Assembly: GCA_964360635.1 (NCBI GenBank) | Contig: CAYHXO010000018.1 | Coordinates: forward strand, 1-38,694 | Source of the DNA: CALRGE01 sp964360635 | GTDB taxonomy: Bacteria; Patescibacteriota; Gracilibacteria; UBA1369; 2-02-FULL-48-14 | Length of the DNA: 38,694 nt | Reading direction: 5' to 3' | Shown here: positions 1 to 7,222 of the stretch, piece by piece | Layout: the number at the start of each line of letters is the position of its first letter | Numbering within the stretch: position 1 is the stretch's first letter | Translations under genes and position numbers: made by a program | Notes under the pieces: model-generated | Seen by the model: only the letters and a program-made list of their open reading frames with translations | Told to the model about the DNA's origin: nothing | The model's database searches: none

Positions 1-50
1 AAGGACTCCATCCCGCGGGCTTACGCCCGGGGAGTTGCGAGGGAGTGCTT
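1..50. repeat. GC-rich palindromic repeat at left edge
   Basis: About 50 bases of GC-rich sequence lie in otherwise AT-rich DNA. It holds the near-palindrome CCCGCGGGCTTACGCCCGGG. On the minus strand, reading outward, it starts with AAGCACTCCC, the same ten bases with which the right-edge repeat starts when read outward on the plus strand. It interrupts the asparaginase reading frame without a stop. Likely a dispersed repeat at which assembly broke; an in-frame inserted element is possible. Confidence 0.5.
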
Positions 51-343
51 AAAAATCGTGCGGTATCAGGCATGGTGTAAGTTCCATGTGTGATTATGAT
101 TTTGTCATTCGCAGTTTCCTCAACAACTTTAAGCACATTTTCCAAATCTTCACGCTTTAACTCACGACTATCTTTCATACAAACAGTAGTAAATTCAGAA
201 TCTTTATATAGCTTCAAACTTTCAATAAAAGACGGAATAATAGATTCTTTATTTACAACGGCTGTATCTTTACTACCGTCATAGTAAGAATCAATTGTGC
301 CGCCGGTTATAATAAAATGAATTTTTGAAGATTTTTCAATCAT
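1..343 (-). CDS. L-asparaginase family protein, 3' end cut by window edge
   Basis: The minus strand reads from an ATG at 343 into the window edge. The N-terminus has the asparaginase nucleophile motif IITGGTIDS (about residues 10-18) and later the second signature as THGTYTMPDTA. In classical L-asparaginases this second motif is THGTDTM, with Thr and Asp both catalytic; here the Asp position is Tyr. The expected role is hydrolysis of asparagine (or a related amide) to aspartate and ammonia, but the substitution makes the activity uncertain. The start codon overlaps the stop of the upstream cyclic-nucleotide-binding gene as ATGA, which implies translational coupling in the pilT operon. After the DTARFL residues the sequence enters a GC-rich palindromic repeat (about positions 1-50) and no longer looks like asparaginase, so the last 16 or so residues may be repeat-encoded or an assembly edge effect. 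Confidence 0.8.
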   Translation of the reverse strand, partial: MIEKSSKIHFIITGGTIDSYYDGSKDTAVVNKESIIPSFIESLKLYKDSEFTTVCMKDSRELKREDLENVLKVVEETANDKIIITHGTYTMPDTARFLSTPSQLPGRKPAGWSP

Positions 344-1158
344 GGCAACACATTACCAATCTGCTCTGCAATAGTCACGAGAAGTCGAGTTTCTTCATCT
401 TTAAAATCGTCGCAGACTTCGCAAGCAAGAATGGCAGCCAATGAGCCGTCAGGTTTGTGTGAAGCACAATAAACCGTGCCGTCTTGATCAAGAAAAGATT
501 CCGGAGCATCAGGCATTTTAAACCTGTTAAAATAATCTGGAACGTGCATTTCAAACTTCGCCAAAACATCAGGATTGAGCTCGATTGAAGTATGTATTGG
601 AAGCCCATCTGCTCCAAACATTGCGATAGAAAAATGATCAATCGCCCTACTCAATTCAATAAAAATTGCGGGAATCATTTGTGAAAGATTTCCCTTGAAC
701 ATTGTCATAATTCTAGTCACGTCATAAAGCGCAATCAAACGAGTGTTCATGGCTTGTAGACGTGCATTTAGGACCTTAACGATTCCAAGTAAAATTCCAC
801 TTGCAGCTTCAGGCTCAGCTCTCACAAGTTTCTGAAATTTTTCTGGGTTCAATTTTAAAACTTCAGTTGGAGCTAAACAAATAATCGTCGCTCCCCTTCC
901 CTTTTCTGAAAGCAAAGATCCTTCACCAAAAAAATCTCCGGCTGTCAAAGTTGCTAAATGTTTTTGAGTTTCACGATTGTCTGAAAGTGTTTTTGTAACC
1001 TCAACAATTCCTGAAAGTATGTAGTAAAAATCTCTACCTTCCCCACCTTCTTCTAAAATTTTCTCACCATAAGGATACGAAACTTTTTCCCAATATTCAG
1101 CTCCTCCAAAAATTTCAAAAATTGCGGGATCAGATAAATTTATAAACATATTTTTCAT
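340..1158 (-). CDS. Cyclic nucleotide-binding domain plus GAF-like sensor protein
   Basis: 272 aa. Residues about 20-120 form a CAP_ED (cyclic nucleotide-binding) domain: a beta-roll with YILSGIVEV, then the phosphate-binding cassette GDFFGEGSLLSEKGRGATI, which keeps the FGE and the Arg-Ala pair that contact cyclic nucleotide in the family. The C-terminal half (about 150-270), with FGADGLPIHTS and an ending like ETRLLVTIAEQIGNVL, resembles a GAF or roadblock-like sensor fold; this is only inferred from pattern. There is no DNA-binding helix-turn-helix, so it is more likely a regulatory partner than a CRP-type transcription factor. It overlaps the pilT stop as ATGA (1155-1158) and the asparaginase start in the same way. 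The context suggests a nucleotide-responsive regulator of the PilT ATPase or pilus retraction. Confidence 0.8.
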   Translation of the reverse strand: MKNMFINLSDPAIFEIFGGAEYWEKVSYPYGEKILEEGGEGRDFYYILSGIVEVTKTLSDNRETQKHLATLTAGDFFGEGSLLSEKGRGATIICLAPTEVLKLNPEKFQKLVRAEPEAASGILLGIVKVLNARLQAMNTRLIALYDVTRIMTMFKGNLSQMIPAIFIELSRAIDHFSIAMFGADGLPIHTSIELNPDVLAKFEMHVPDYFNRFKMPDAPESFLDQDGTVYCASHKPDGSLAAILACEVCDDFKDEETRLLVTIAEQIGNVLP

Positions 1159-2216
1159 TGCTGTGCGAGGTTAAAAACTAATTCAGGATCATGTGCCTTA
1201 GCCCTTGCAGATTCCTGAGAAATCACGCCTTCTTTAAGTAAAGTAGCCAAAGATGTATCTAATGTAATCATACCGTCGGCTTTACCAATTTGCATCATTG
1301 AGTAAATTTGATGTGTTGTTCCTTCTTTAATACAATTCGTTATCGCATCATTTCTAACAAGAATTTCAAATGCAACGGTTCGTCCATTACCATCAACACG
1401 AGGAATCAAAGTTTGCGCAACAATTCCCAAAAGAGTTGTTGAGAGCTGAGCTCGTATCTGTTGTTGTTGAGTTGGAGGGAAAACGTCAATCATACGATCA
1501 ACAGTTTGTGCAGCATCTTGTGTGTGAAGTGTTGCCAAAACCAAGTGACCTGTTTCTGCGAGTGTAATTGCCGCCGCAATTGTTTCAAGATCACGCATTT
1601 CACCAATCAAAATCACGTTCGGATCTTCACGTAGAGCAGATTTAATTGCCGCCGGAAATGAATCTGTGTGCATTCCAACTTCACGCTGACTAATAAGTGA
1701 TCTGTTTGATTTGTGAATAAACTCGATTGGATCTTCAATTGTTAAAATATGTGCTCTTCTTGAGCTGTTAATTTCATTCACCATCGCCGCAAGTGTTGTT
1801 GATTTACCGCTACTGGTTGGCCCGGTTACAACAATTAAACCTCGGCCTTTTTTTGTAAATTCTCTAATAACTTCCGGATAGCCCAAACCTGTTAATGTTG
1901 GAATAATATCCGGGATACTTCTCATAGCGATTGCAGGCCCGTCAATTTCAGTGAAAACATTCACACGAAATCGTCCCACGCCATCTGCAGCATAAGAACC
2001 GTCAACTTCCTGTTTTTCTTTATAAATTACATATTTTTTATCACCCAAAATTTGCTTAATCACTTCTTCCATCGACTCACGCGTAAGCACTTCCGAATTC
2101 TGCATATCATAAAGTTGTCCATCCGTAAGACGCACAACCGGCACCCTACCAACCTTCAAATGAAGATCTGGTGAGTGACTTTCTGCGACTTGTTTTAAGT
2201 AAGGATTGATGTCCAT
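1155..2216 (-). CDS. pilT: PilT-type twitching motility ATPase
   Basis: 353 aa, the usual length for PilT. The N-terminal PAS-like domain (SPDLHLKVGRVPVVR) is followed by Walker A GPTSSGKSTT (about residue 130), the Asp box LTIEDPIEF, Walker B LIGEMRDLETIAAAITLAETGH and the His box LATLHTQDAAQTVDRMIDVF. These are the diagnostic motifs of the hexameric retraction ATPase of type IV pili, acting at the cytoplasmic membrane. ATG at 2216 lies 8 bases after the stop of the upstream unknown gene, and the stop overlaps the start of the cNMP-binding gene, so the genes form one operon. No pilin or pilus assembly gene is in this window, so its partners must lie elsewhere. Confidence 0.93.
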   Translation of the reverse strand: MDINPYLKQVAESHSPDLHLKVGRVPVVRLTDGQLYDMQNSEVLTRESMEEVIKQILGDKKYVIYKEKQEVDGSYAADGVGRFRVNVFTEIDGPAIAMRSIPDIIPTLTGLGYPEVIREFTKKGRGLIVVTGPTSSGKSTTLAAMVNEINSSRRAHILTIEDPIEFIHKSNRSLISQREVGMHTDSFPAAIKSALREDPNVILIGEMRDLETIAAAITLAETGHLVLATLHTQDAAQTVDRMIDVFPPTQQQQIRAQLSTTLLGIVAQTLIPRVDGNGRTVAFEILVRNDAITNCIKEGTTHQIYSMMQIGKADGMITLDTSLATLLKEGVISQESARAKAHDPELVFNLAQQ

Positions 2217-2224
2217 AAAGTTGG

Positions 2225-3247
2225 TTAATTTGTGGTGGTCGATTCTTCAGTTGGTGCGGCAGTTTCGGCACCTTCAGCCGGAGCATCAGCAGCAGGTTTT
2301 TCTTCCGCCTCTGCCGTCGCGACAACAGGCACTCCTGTAACAATTGAATTTAATTGTGCTTTAATTTCTTCTCCACTTTGTCCGAATTGTGCCATAATTT
2401 CATCAAGTTTCGTAGCATCAGTCTTAATTGCATCGGCCTTAACAGCAGTCATAACCGCCGCCATTAAAAGTGGATTTGCGAACCATTGAACACCGCCACC
2501 TTCTCTTTTATAAAGATCAGCAAACTTTTTTACCGAATCTATATCAAGAGCACCATCAGATTTCACCGGCAAACCTGCAGGTGGAGCAAAGACAATTTGA
2601 ATTTCCTTATCGCCAGGAGCATTGATAGTTTCACCGAGCCCGTAAGTCTTCAAAGTAATTCCGTGTTTCAATAAACCAATCTGAAGTGCAGCCGTAACAT
2701 CCAAACCTAAAATCGATTCTTCAGAATTATCTTCAGCCGGCATAACAAGGGTTGAACCTGTCATAAATTTCAAGGTCGATTCATCTTCTGAATCAACTTG
2801 TCCTTTCAAATTCCAAAGCATAGTTGCCTTTCCCAAATTCCCCTCAGCAGTGGGATAATAAATATTCTGATCATTCAATTTATTTTCCGCTTTCACAGAC
2901 GCAAGTGTATCTGCAAAAGTTGATGTTTCGATTTTCTTACCTTCTCCAACAACTCCATCCATTATTGACCCGGATAAATTTTCAGCAATCCAGACTTTCG
3001 CCATCAAAGAGAACTTCTCAGTCAAAGTTAGATGTTTTCGAAGCGCTTCAAGGTTTATTCGACCTTCTTCATCAATTACTAGTTTCGCTAAATCGCGCAT
3101 AGACAACAAAATCTCCTTCACCAAATCATGTTTTTCTCTGACTAACTCCTCTAAGTAATCTCCGGTAACAGCATCGCCAAAAAATTCATTTCCGGCGGTA
3201 GAAATTTGATCAATCATTCCGGATTGTGCTGGAACCTTATCAGGCAT
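2225..3247 (-). CDS. Unknown 340-aa protein of the pilT operon
   Basis: I do not recognise a family. It is soluble-looking, with no signal peptide or membrane segment. The N-terminal half is helical and charged (EELVREKHDLVKEILLSMRD), the middle has alternating strands (LVMPAEDNSEESILGLDVTAAL and IQIVFAPPAGLPVK), and the last 40 residues are a low-complexity tail rich in Ala, Glu, Pro and Thr that ends in STTTN, likely disordered. It overlaps the upstream 97-aa gene by 8 bases and lies 8 bases ahead of pilT. Its position suggests a cytoplasmic factor linked to type IV pili or to the signalling proteins downstream, but nothing in the sequence proves this. Confidence 0.75.
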   Translation of the reverse strand: MPDKVPAQSGMIDQISTAGNEFFGDAVTGDYLEELVREKHDLVKEILLSMRDLAKLVIDEEGRINLEALRKHLTLTEKFSLMAKVWIAENLSGSIMDGVVGEGKKIETSTFADTLASVKAENKLNDQNIYYPTAEGNLGKATMLWNLKGQVDSEDESTLKFMTGSTLVMPAEDNSEESILGLDVTAALQIGLLKHGITLKTYGLGETINAPGDKEIQIVFAPPAGLPVKSDGALDIDSVKKFADLYKREGGGVQWFANPLLMAAVMTAVKADAIKTDATKLDEIMAQFGQSGEEIKAQLNSIVTGVPVVATAEAEEKPAADAPAEGAETAAPTEESTTTN

Positions 3248-3533
3248 TATTTGGTGATTTATGTGTTAAACTTTCCATTCTTACCTTTAATTTCTCGAGT
3301 CTCTGTAGATAAGCTGTTTGATTTATAGTTAATTTCCTGATTTTTTCTTTTTCTACGTCCTGATTCATTCCTTTCTCTTCCTCCAAAATTAAAAGAAGCT
3401 CATCGATTTTTTTCTCATCAAGAGATTTCAAAATTCCTGACCATTGATTCGCTGTCAAAACAACATTAGCTCTAAACCCGGGACTTGCAGGAAGTAGCGC
3501 TGAAGCATGTTGAATTTTTTCTTCTTTTGTCAT
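3240..3533 (-). CDS. Small charged helical protein, first gene of pilT operon
   Basis: 97 aa, unknown. It starts at ATG 3533. It is rich in Lys and Glu, with heptad-like Leu/Ile spacing from about residue 30 to the end (SLDEKKIDELLLILEEEKG and LQRLEKLKVRMESL), so a coiled coil or helical bundle is likely. It has no Cys and no membrane segment. It follows a good promoter (TTGAAC-N17-TATAAT at 3554-3582) and its stop overlaps the start of the 340-aa gene, so it opens the operon. Confidence 0.65.
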   Translation of the reverse strand: MTKEEKIQHASALLPASPGFRANVVLTANQWSGILKSLDEKKIDELLLILEEEKGMNQDVEKEKIRKLTINQTAYLQRLEKLKVRMESLTHKSPNNA

Positions 3534-3553
3534 TGCGTGAAATTAATCATGTA

Positions 3554-3582
3554 ATTATAACAGAAAAAGCCCTCCTGTTCAA
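3554..3582 (-). promoter_or_regulatory. Promoter of the pilT operon
   Basis: On the minus strand TTGAAC (3577-3582) and TATAAT (3554-3559) are separated by exactly 17 bases. The start codon of the first gene is at 3533, giving a leader of about 15 bases. This is a near-consensus housekeeping promoter. Confidence 0.7.
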
Positions 3583-3658
3583 TTCATGTTTATGCACGAT
3601 CACAGGTTTTATTGCTCTTTTCCGCAGACCCTAGCCATTTCTTATATTAATCCTTCGA

Positions 3659-3686
3659 TTGACAAATTTATCAAATATGATAAAAT
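3659..3686 (+). promoter_or_regulatory. Promoter of small lipoprotein gene
   Basis: TTGACA (3659-3664), a 16-base spacer and TAAAAT (3681-3686), followed by an A-rich leader to the ATG at 3708. It is divergent from the pilT operon promoter about 80 bases away. Confidence 0.65.
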
Positions 3687-3707
3687 CGCGACACTTTTAC
3701 AAAATCT

Positions 3708-4109
3708 ATGAATAAAACACTAGCAATCCTTTCAAGCTTAGCATTATCATGTGCACCTGATAATACAGTAGATTATAAATCTGCTTCAGGTTTAGATGAA
3801 TCCGACAAAGTAGCAATTTCAGCACTAGTTGAAGAATTTAAACTGGACTGCATGTTACAACAAGATCCAAAAAGTGCTATTGCTGAAGCAACAAGCGATT
3901 TTGCACGTGCGAATTTAAAAGAAAGAAAAGAACAAATGCCTAAAAATGCGTTGCAACAAACTCGTGATAAAGTCGGCTCAATTTTAGATGAAGCAGGCTG
4001 TCAAAGCACCGGCGCAATGTGGTGTAATTTCAACAATAAAGAATATCCATCTGTCACACAGATTTGGGTAAAGAAAAATACTCAGGGCGGATTGGATTGT
4101 GAGGCATAA
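3708..4109 (+). CDS. Putative lipoprotein, 133 aa
   Basis: The N-terminus MNKTLAILSSLALSC is a short lipoprotein signal with lipobox LALSC (Cys15). The mature part is mostly helical, with a run of charged residues (ARANLKERKEQMPKNALQQ) and four further Cys (in LDCML, AGCQS, MWCNF and LDCEA), which could form disulfides outside the cell. The family is not recognised. It is a single-gene unit: own promoter upstream, and a terminator directly after the stop that is shared with the convergent groEL. Confidence 0.7.
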   Translation: MNKTLAILSSLALSCAPDNTVDYKSASGLDESDKVAISALVEEFKLDCMLQQDPKSAIAEATSDFARANLKERKEQMPKNALQQTRDKVGSILDEAGCQSTGAMWCNFNNKEYPSVTQIWVKKNTQGGLDCEA

Positions 4110-4146
4110 AAAAAAGCCCCTGAGATTTAACCGGGGGCCTTTCTTA
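4109..4146. terminator. Bidirectional terminator between lipoprotein gene and groEL
   Basis: A GCCCC stem (4116-4120) pairs with GGGGC on the other side of a 13-base loop. On the minus strand it is followed by a run of eight T (groEL end); on the plus strand it is followed by CTTTCTT. A second hairpin, CTGCAC-TTT-GTGCAG, lies just after the groEL stop at about 4172-4186. Confidence 0.75.
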
Positions 4147-4188
4147 GTAAAGCGCGACTTTCTTAGAGTAGCTGCACTTTGTGCAGTA

Positions 4189-5820
4189 TTACATCATCCC
4201 ACTCATATCAGGCATGCCACCGCCGGCTGGTTTTTCTTCCGGGATATCTGTAACAGATGCTCCGGTTGTCAAAACTATTCCGGCAACTGAAGCGGCATTT
4301 TGTAGTGCACTTCGAGTTACTTTTTTCGGATCAACAATTCCGGCCTTAATCATATCAACAACTTCGCCTGAAACAGCGTCGTAACCAATATTCTCATTAC
4401 CGTTAGCCTTATTCAAAACGTCCTGAACAACAACTTTTCCATCTTTTCCGGCGTTATCTGCAATCTGCTCCAAAGGTTTGGAAAGGATTTTTGCAAGTAA
4501 TCTAATACCAACCATTTCATCTTCGCTGTGACCTTTCATTGCAGAAACCACAGCAGCTGCATGTAAAAGTGCTGCTCCACCTCCGGCAACAATTCCTTCC
4601 TGAACAGCTGCTTTTGTTGCATTTAATGCATCTTCAATTCGTGCCTTCTTTTCTTTCAATTCTACTTCTGTCGCAGCTCCAACTTTAATAATTCCAACTC
4701 CACCTGAAAGCTTAGCCAAACGTTCAGCCAATTTTTCTTTGTCGAAATCAGATTTACTTCTATCTAACTCGGCCTTAATTTCCTCAATTCGTGCATCAAT
4801 TGCAGCTTCTTCACCACTACCCTCCACAATTACAGTTTTTTCCTTCTCAGCAACAACTTTTCTTGCCATTCCCAAATCTGCAAGAGTAGCGCTTTCCAAT
4901 TTCACACCAAGTTCGTCTGAAATCATATTTGCTCCTGTCAAAATTGCGATATCTTTTAACATTGCCTTTCTTCTCTCCCCAAAACTTGGGGCCTTAATTG
5001 CAAGCACATTGAAAGTTCCTCTCAACCTGTTAACAACGAGAGTTGCAAGTGCATCACCATCCAAATCTTCACAGATAATAACCAATTCCTTACTTCCACT
5101 TTGTGCGATCTGTTCAAGAAGTGGCAAAAGTTCTTTGATTGAAGAGATTTTCTTATCTGTTACTAAAATTTTCACGTTTTCATAAATAGCTTCCATTCGA
5201 GCAGGATCAGTCACCATATAAGGAGAAATGAATCCGTTGTCGAACTGCATTCCTTCCACAATTTCCTTGTCGATTCCGAAAGTCTGACTTTCCTCAACGG
5301 TAATCACACCTTCATGCCCAACTTTTTCCATTAATTCAGCAATAACTTCACCAACTTCTGAATCTTGAGCCGAAATTGTTGCAACTTGCGCAATTTCTTC
5401 CTTAGTATTTACTGTTTTTGCAATTTTATCCAAATGTTCCACAACTTTCGCAACCGCTTTATCAATTCCCTTCTTAAGCATGATTGGATTCGCACCGGCA
5501 ACCACGTTTCGAATTCCTTCTTCTAATAGAGCCGCAGCCAATAAAGTCGCCGTCGTTGTTCCATCTCCCGCAACATCATTAGTTTTTGTTGCAACTTCCT
5601 TCACAAGTTGAGCTCCCATATTTTCTTCTGGATCCTTCAAATCGATTTCCTTAGCGATAGTCACACCGTCGTTAGTAATAAGTGGACCACCGTATTTCTT
5701 TTCAAGAACCACGTTTCTACCTTTTGGACCCATAGTTAATCGAACCACGTCGTTGAGTTTTTTTACTCCTGCTAGAAGCGCACTTCTCGCCGGATCTCCA
5801 AATGTTATATTTTTAGCCAT
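4189..5820 (-). CDS. groEL: Chaperonin GroEL (Hsp60)
   Basis: 543 aa, full length for GroEL. It starts MAKNITFGDPARSALLAGV and contains the ATP-site motif GDGTTTATLLAAALL (about residue 86), the NDGVTIAKEIDL motif and EGIVAGGGAALLHA near residue 405. It ends in the Gly/Met-rich tail GGGMPDMSGMM. It forms the 14-mer folding chamber in the cytosol with GroES. It lies 12 bases downstream of groES in one heat-shock operon controlled by the CIRCE element upstream, and ends at the bidirectional terminator at 4109-4146. Confidence 0.98.
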   Translation of the reverse strand: MAKNITFGDPARSALLAGVKKLNDVVRLTMGPKGRNVVLEKKYGGPLITNDGVTIAKEIDLKDPEENMGAQLVKEVATKTNDVAGDGTTTATLLAAALLEEGIRNVVAGANPIMLKKGIDKAVAKVVEHLDKIAKTVNTKEEIAQVATISAQDSEVGEVIAELMEKVGHEGVITVEESQTFGIDKEIVEGMQFDNGFISPYMVTDPARMEAIYENVKILVTDKKISSIKELLPLLEQIAQSGSKELVIICEDLDGDALATLVVNRLRGTFNVLAIKAPSFGERRKAMLKDIAILTGANMISDELGVKLESATLADLGMARKVVAEKEKTVIVEGSGEEAAIDARIEEIKAELDRSKSDFDKEKLAERLAKLSGGVGIIKVGAATEVELKEKKARIEDALNATKAAVQEGIVAGGGAALLHAAAVVSAMKGHSEDEMVGIRLLAKILSKPLEQIADNAGKDGKVVVQDVLNKANGNENIGYDAVSGEVVDMIKAGIVDPKKVTRSALQNAASVAGIVLTTGASVTDIPEEKPAGGGMPDMSGMM

Positions 5821-5832
5821 TGTTTAAAAAAA

Positions 5833-6108
5833 TTAGTTAATAATTGCGAAAATATCATCCTCTTCAAGAATTAACAGCTCATCACCATCGATTTTTACCT
5901 CAGTCGGACCATACTTTTTGAAAAGCACGGTTTGACCGACTTCAACCTGAACAGTTTTATCTTTCTTTGCCTCACCCACTGCCAACACTTTTCCTTTAGC
6001 AGGTTTTTCTTTTGCACTTTCCGCCAAAACAATTCCTGAAGCGGTCTGACTTTCCTCATCAAGCCTCTTCACAAGCACGTAACCGGCTAGCGGTTTTAAA
6101 TTTGTCAT
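5833..6108 (-). CDS. groES: Co-chaperonin GroES
   Basis: 91 aa from the ATG at 6108 (MTNLKPLAGYVLVKRLDEES). The frame extends upstream to a GTG at 6135, but that start would lie inside the CIRCE operator, so 6108 is preferred. Typical Cpn10 features are the N-terminal LVKR strand, a mobile-loop region (EESQTASGIVLAESAKEKPAKGKVLAVG) and the C-terminal DDIFAIIN. It forms the heptameric lid of the GroEL chamber. It is the first gene of the groES-groEL operon. Confidence 0.97.
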   Translation of the reverse strand: MTNLKPLAGYVLVKRLDEESQTASGIVLAESAKEKPAKGKVLAVGEAKKDKTVQVEVGQTVLFKKYGPTEVKIDGDELLILEEDDIFAIIN

Positions 6109-6128
6109 AAGATTGGGGTTACAGAAAT

Positions 6129-6168
6129 CTAGCACTCGCTATTATGCAGTGCTAATTTTTAGTGTCAA
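6129..6168 (-). promoter_or_regulatory. groES promoter with CIRCE (HrcA operator)
   Basis: The plus strand shows CTAGCACTC (6129-6137), nine bases, then CAGTGCTAA (6147-6155). This is the CIRCE inverted repeat (consensus TTAGCACTC-N9-GAGTGCTAA) with one mismatch in each arm. On the minus strand TTGACA (6163-6168) and CATAAT (6141-6146), 16 bases apart, form the promoter, so the operator covers the -10. This predicts heat-shock control by an HrcA repressor encoded elsewhere. Confidence 0.9.
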
Positions 6169-6182
6169 GGGGAATTACTTTC

Positions 6183-6194
6183 AACCGTACGGTT
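6183..6194. repeat. Perfect 12-bp palindrome AACCGTACGGTT
   Basis: A self-complementary 12-mer lies between the dinD stop and the groES promoter. It has no T-run, so it is not an obvious terminator; it may be an operator or the end of a stem for the dinD transcript. Confidence 0.4.
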
Positions 6195-6226
6195 CCTTCG
6201 TACACTTGACCAGCTTCTCCTTATAA

Positions 6227-7069
6227 TTAAAGTGAGATCACATCCGGATTTTTTAATCCGATTTTATCTTCAGCATTTAATTTTCTTTCGAGCTTTTTAA
6301 TATCTTCTTCAGCTGGAAGAGATTCAGGCCTGATTCCTCTTTCCAACAAGGTTTTCCTAACACTTTTATTGTTTGTAATATGTTCTACAGAAATCTGACT
6401 TTCAGTTTTCATCTGCTTTTGTTTAGTGTTGAAAATTGTAATTTCTGTAGCGAAATCTTTGGCTTTTAAAATAATTGTAGGGGCAAAATCAGCCAATGCT
6501 CTACCTTTTGGAACATTCCACTGTTTCTTCATCAATTCTGTCGAATAACCGAACAACGCCGCATCACCTTTACTTCTGATAATGCCAAAATTTTTATCTA
6601 CGCCGGTTTGTTCAAAAATTACAGATGACAATTCCTTTTCAGTTTGTGAAAGTTTTTTTCTGGCTGAAAGCCTTTCAGATTCCAATAATCTTTTTTCGAT
6701 AATCTCAAACTTTCTGGTTTGAATTGCAAAATAGGTTTGAGCAAATGCGATTTCTTCTTTTCTAGAATCACCATTTTGAGCAATTAAATAGCAGGCATAA
6801 CGTGTGAGCATAATATCCGAAACCTCTTTTGTGGCTTGCTTAGGCATTTGGATCGTTTTGCCGACGTCAGCAAAATGATCTGGAATTGCATGGCCAGATA
6901 TCTCACAAGCTATTTTTGCCTTTGATACTACTTCTGAAAAATTCCTCCATTGATCATATCCAAGTAACTCCTGTAAATCTCTCGCCAACCAAAACTCAAC
7001 TCCTTCTTTAGATTTTTTTGCGAAGGATTCAAAGTTGCTCGCAAGAGATAAAATTGTTTCTTTTTTCAT
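6227..7069 (-). CDS. dinD: DinD-like DNA damage-inducible protein D
   Basis: 280 aa, the usual DinD length. The N-terminal BRO-N-like part reads FWLARDLQELLGYDQWRNF, followed by the family stretch GKTIQMPKQATKEVSDIMLTRYACYLIAQNGD and FAQTYFAIQTRKFE. The C-terminal half has FGIIRSKGDAALFGY and ends with helices. In E. coli DinD is LexA-regulated and inhibits RecA filament activities; many homologues sit in accessory DNA. It starts at ATG 7069, 148 bases downstream of the DGR reverse transcriptase on the same strand, so the two could be co-transcribed. No clear LexA box or promoter was seen just upstream. Its placement beside a retroelement is notable because both concern DNA integrity. Confidence 0.88.
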   Translation of the reverse strand: MKKETILSLASNFESFAKKSKEGVEFWLARDLQELLGYDQWRNFSEVVSKAKIACEISGHAIPDHFADVGKTIQMPKQATKEVSDIMLTRYACYLIAQNGDSRKEEIAFAQTYFAIQTRKFEIIEKRLLESERLSARKKLSQTEKELSSVIFEQTGVDKNFGIIRSKGDAALFGYSTELMKKQWNVPKGRALADFAPTIILKAKDFATEITIFNTKQKQMKTESQISVEHITNNKSVRKTLLERGIRPESLPAEEDIKKLERKLNAEDKIGLKNPDVISL

Positions 7070-7217
7070 AAAATACTTGAAATTACACGAATGCTATTCC
7101 ACGATCCCGCTGACGTCAAACAAGTTGCAGTGACTAAGCGCTCACCCAATGTTCTTATCAACATTTCTCTAAAAAACATCCTCCAACAAACCCAAAAGCT
7201 TCCAAGAAAAAATTTGA
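7070..7217 (-). other. Spacer between RT gene and dinD
   Basis: 148 bases with no gene in the annotated frames. It contains a 6-bp inverted repeat AATGTT-N6-AACATT (about 7148-7165) but no T-run, so no convincing terminator separates the RT gene from dinD. The minus-strand frame one base ahead of the RT frame is open across the whole spacer and ends with a TGA that overlaps the dinD ATG. Confidence 0.5.
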
Positions 7218-7222
7218 CTACC
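7211..7222 (-). repeat. 12-bp direct repeat, copy 1 (GGTAGTCAAATT)
   Basis: This 12-mer on the minus strand spans the RT stop codon. An identical copy lies at 8565-8576, just upstream of TR. The two copies bracket the TR-avd-RT cassette. Confidence 0.5.

Noticed and set aside
4739..5185. 148-codon plus-strand frame inside groEL
   Set aside because: It is antisense to a clear, full-length GroEL; composition is a shadow (Ser/Leu/Ile-rich).
5833..6135. Longer groES start at the GTG 6135
   Set aside because: It would lie inside the CIRCE operator and add residues not seen in Cpn10 proteins; ATG 6108 matches the family start.
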